Source: Calditrichia bacterium (GTDB taxonomy: Bacteria > Calditrichota > Calditrichia > RBG-13-44-9 > J075). Taken from it: a DNA stretch of 64,000 nt. The notes beneath the pieces are model-generated. The model did no database searches. It worked only from the letters and a program-made list of their open reading frames with translations, and was not told the origin of the DNA. Below are positions 62,878 through 64,000 of this stretch, in pieces. The translations under genes and the position numbers were made by a program. The DNA is taken from positions 124,001 to 188,000 of the forward strand of contig JANQQU010000022.1 of NCBI GenBank assembly GCA_028284905.1, written 5' to 3'. Positions within the stretch are counted from its first letter, which is position 1, and the number at the start of each line of letters is the position of its first letter.

Positions 62878-64000
62878 GTGTATCACGAAGAGTATATGGC
62901 ACGGGCATTGACACTGGCAGAAAAAGGGAGTGGGTATACATCGCCAAACCCAATGGTCGGAGCTGTAATCGTTAAGAACGGTCGGATAATAGGCGAAGGC
63001 TACCACCCAAGGCCGGGAGAAAAACACGCTGAAGTGATGGCGATTGAAAATGCCAGCGAGTCGATCGAAGGTGCAGAAATGTATTGTAACCTGGAACCAT
63101 GTAGTCATGACACGCCGGAAAAAAGAACACCGCCTTGCACGTTGCGGGTCATCCGGGAAAATATTAAAAAGGTGCATATTGCCACGATCGACCCGAATCC
63201 ACACGTATCCGGACATGGGGTCAATGTGTTGCAGTCTGCGGGCATCCCGGTCGAAACCGGTTTGATGGCCGAGGAAGCGATGCACCTCAACGAAGCCTAT
63301 TTTAAATATATCCAAACCGGCTTGCCGTTCGTACACCTGAAGATGGCAATATCGCTGGATGGCAGGATTGCAACGAGCAGTAGCGATTCTAAATGGATCT
63401 CAGATTCTGCCGCGAGAAAAATTGTGCATGAATTGCGGCATCGCTACGACGCAGTTTTGGTCGGCTTCAACACGGTGAAAGCGGACAACCCGCAATTGAC
63501 GGTCCGTCTGGTTGATGGCCGCCATCCTTATCGCATTGTTCTCGATAAAAATCTTTCCATACCGACACATTATAGTCTGGTTTCCGATGAATTTGCCGAG
63601 AAGACGATCATCTTCACACTCCCGACTGCCGATAAAGAAAAAAAAGCACGTCTGGAATCTCGCGGTGTTATTGTCGAAGCAGTTCAGGGCGATCATAATG
63701 GGCATCCGGATTTAACAGCTGTGCTGAAGGAGCTGGGGCGCAGGGGAATTACCTCGCTGGTGGTCGAGGGTGGTGGAAGGGTCTATACGGAATTTATCAA
63801 CCAGCAATTATTCGACAAAGTCTCAATGTTTTTCGCGCCAATCATTATCGGACGGGGAATAGAAGCCGTTGGTGATTTGGGGGTTACTTCCATTGCCGAT
63901 GCGATTCGTCTTCAAAACACAAATTATCAAACCATCAATGATCAAATATGGGTGCAGGGATATCGAAATCTGCACGAGACATTTGGCATACTGGCCAGGG
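62878..64000 (+). CDS. ribD: Bifunctional riboflavin deaminase/reductase RibD (3' end outside window)
   Basis: RibD deaminates the pyrimidine ring and then reduces the ribose side chain in riboflavin synthesis. The frame starts at GTG 62878 behind TAAGGAG and is open to the last base (374 codons). The deaminase domain has the zinc site His50-Ala-Glu52, Cys75 and Cys87, in KHAEVMAI and PCSHDTPEKRTPPC. The loop between the two cysteines is three residues longer than the common PCSHHGRTPPC. The reductase domain follows (about 150 onward: HLKMAISLDGRIA, VVEGGGRVYTEFI). It is controlled by the FMN riboswitch just upstream. The protein must end, or continue, beyond the window. Confidence 0.96.
   Translation, partial: MYHEEYMARALTLAEKGSGYTSPNPMVGAVIVKNGRIIGEGYHPRPGEKHAEVMAIENASESIEGAEMYCNLEPCSHDTPEKRTPPCTLRVIRENIKKVHIATIDPNPHVSGHGVNVLQSAGIPVETGLMAEEAMHLNEAYFKYIQTGLPFVHLKMAISLDGRIATSSSDSKWISDSAARKIVHELRHRYDAVLVGFNTVKADNPQLTVRLVDGRHPYRIVLDKNLSIPTHYSLVSDEFAEKTIIFTLPTADKEKKARLESRGVIVEAVQGDHNGHPDLTAVLKELGRRGITSLVVEGGGRVYTEFINQQLFDKVSMFFAPIIIGRGIEAVGDLGVTSIADAIRLQNTNYQTINDQIWVQGYRNLHETFGILAR

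Overview
The window is a gene-dense chromosomal segment of a Gram-negative bacterium. It carries lpxB, two Omp85-type barrels, TamB, LolA, CsgG-like lipoproteins and a carboxypeptidase with a type IX-style C-terminal sorting domain. PEGA, GWxTD and TPR proteins and the Ccm gene set point to the FCB side of the tree, for example Calditrichota, KSB1 or a neighbouring phylum. Two things argue against a typical Bacteroidota member: most genes have strong AAGGAGG-like ribosome binding sites, and several intergenic regions hold near-consensus promoters of the form TTGACA/TTGAAA - 16 or 17 bp - TATATT. No tRNA, rRNA, CRISPR array, transposase or phage gene was seen. The phylum call is inference.

Layout. 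1-409: 5' part of glgC (minus). 736-4313: two paralogous TPR-CsgG proteins and an outer-membrane protein. 4446-6014: a thioredoxin-like protein without its cysteines, then proline dehydrogenase (minus). 6214-11069 (minus): a promoter-led operon of a metalloprotease/beta-propeller/Omp85 fusion, a BamB-like lipoprotein and a PEGA protein. 11389-12189: RluA-type pseudouridine synthase (minus). 12584-15672: ECF sigma factor, membrane anti-sigma-like protein and GWxTD protein. 15853-16938: carboxypeptidase-regulatory-like protein. 17010-18938: htpG (minus). 19155-25874: acetyltransferase and a polyphosphate cluster (PPK2-type polyP:AMP phosphotransferase, degenerate CYTH-CHAD protein, orphan ParA ATPase, PPK1). 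26114-30970: rplM-rpsI-rpsB-tsf-pyrH-frr-lpxB. 31962-36948: ccmABCDEF for cytochrome c maturation. 37093-40086: rhodanese and M14 carboxypeptidase. 40315-43711: ftsK and lolA. 43861-48867: bacterial tyrosine kinase/Wzz and two nucleotide-sugar dehydrogenases. 49035-54960: tamB and its Omp85 partner. 55079-61837 onward: FabI/FabL-type reductase, 5'-nucleotidase, FKBP, malate dehydrogenase, ornithine aminotransferase, D-2-hydroxyacid dehydrogenase, pdxS and pdxT. 62521-64000: a complete promoter - FMN riboswitch - terminator - ribD unit, cut by the window end.

The most promising candidate for an undescribed system is the polyphosphate cluster. A Walker-type ParA without ParB or a replication context sits between a CHAD protein (a polyP-binding fold) and ppk1, which suggests active positioning or partitioning of polyphosphate granules. 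Second is the metalloprotease-propeller-Omp85 fusion in an operon with a BamB-like propeller, which looks like a parallel outer-membrane assembly or quality-control machine. Third is the tandem CsgG-like pair with an outer-membrane protein. The Ccm locus encodes the rare CXXXY form of CcmE.
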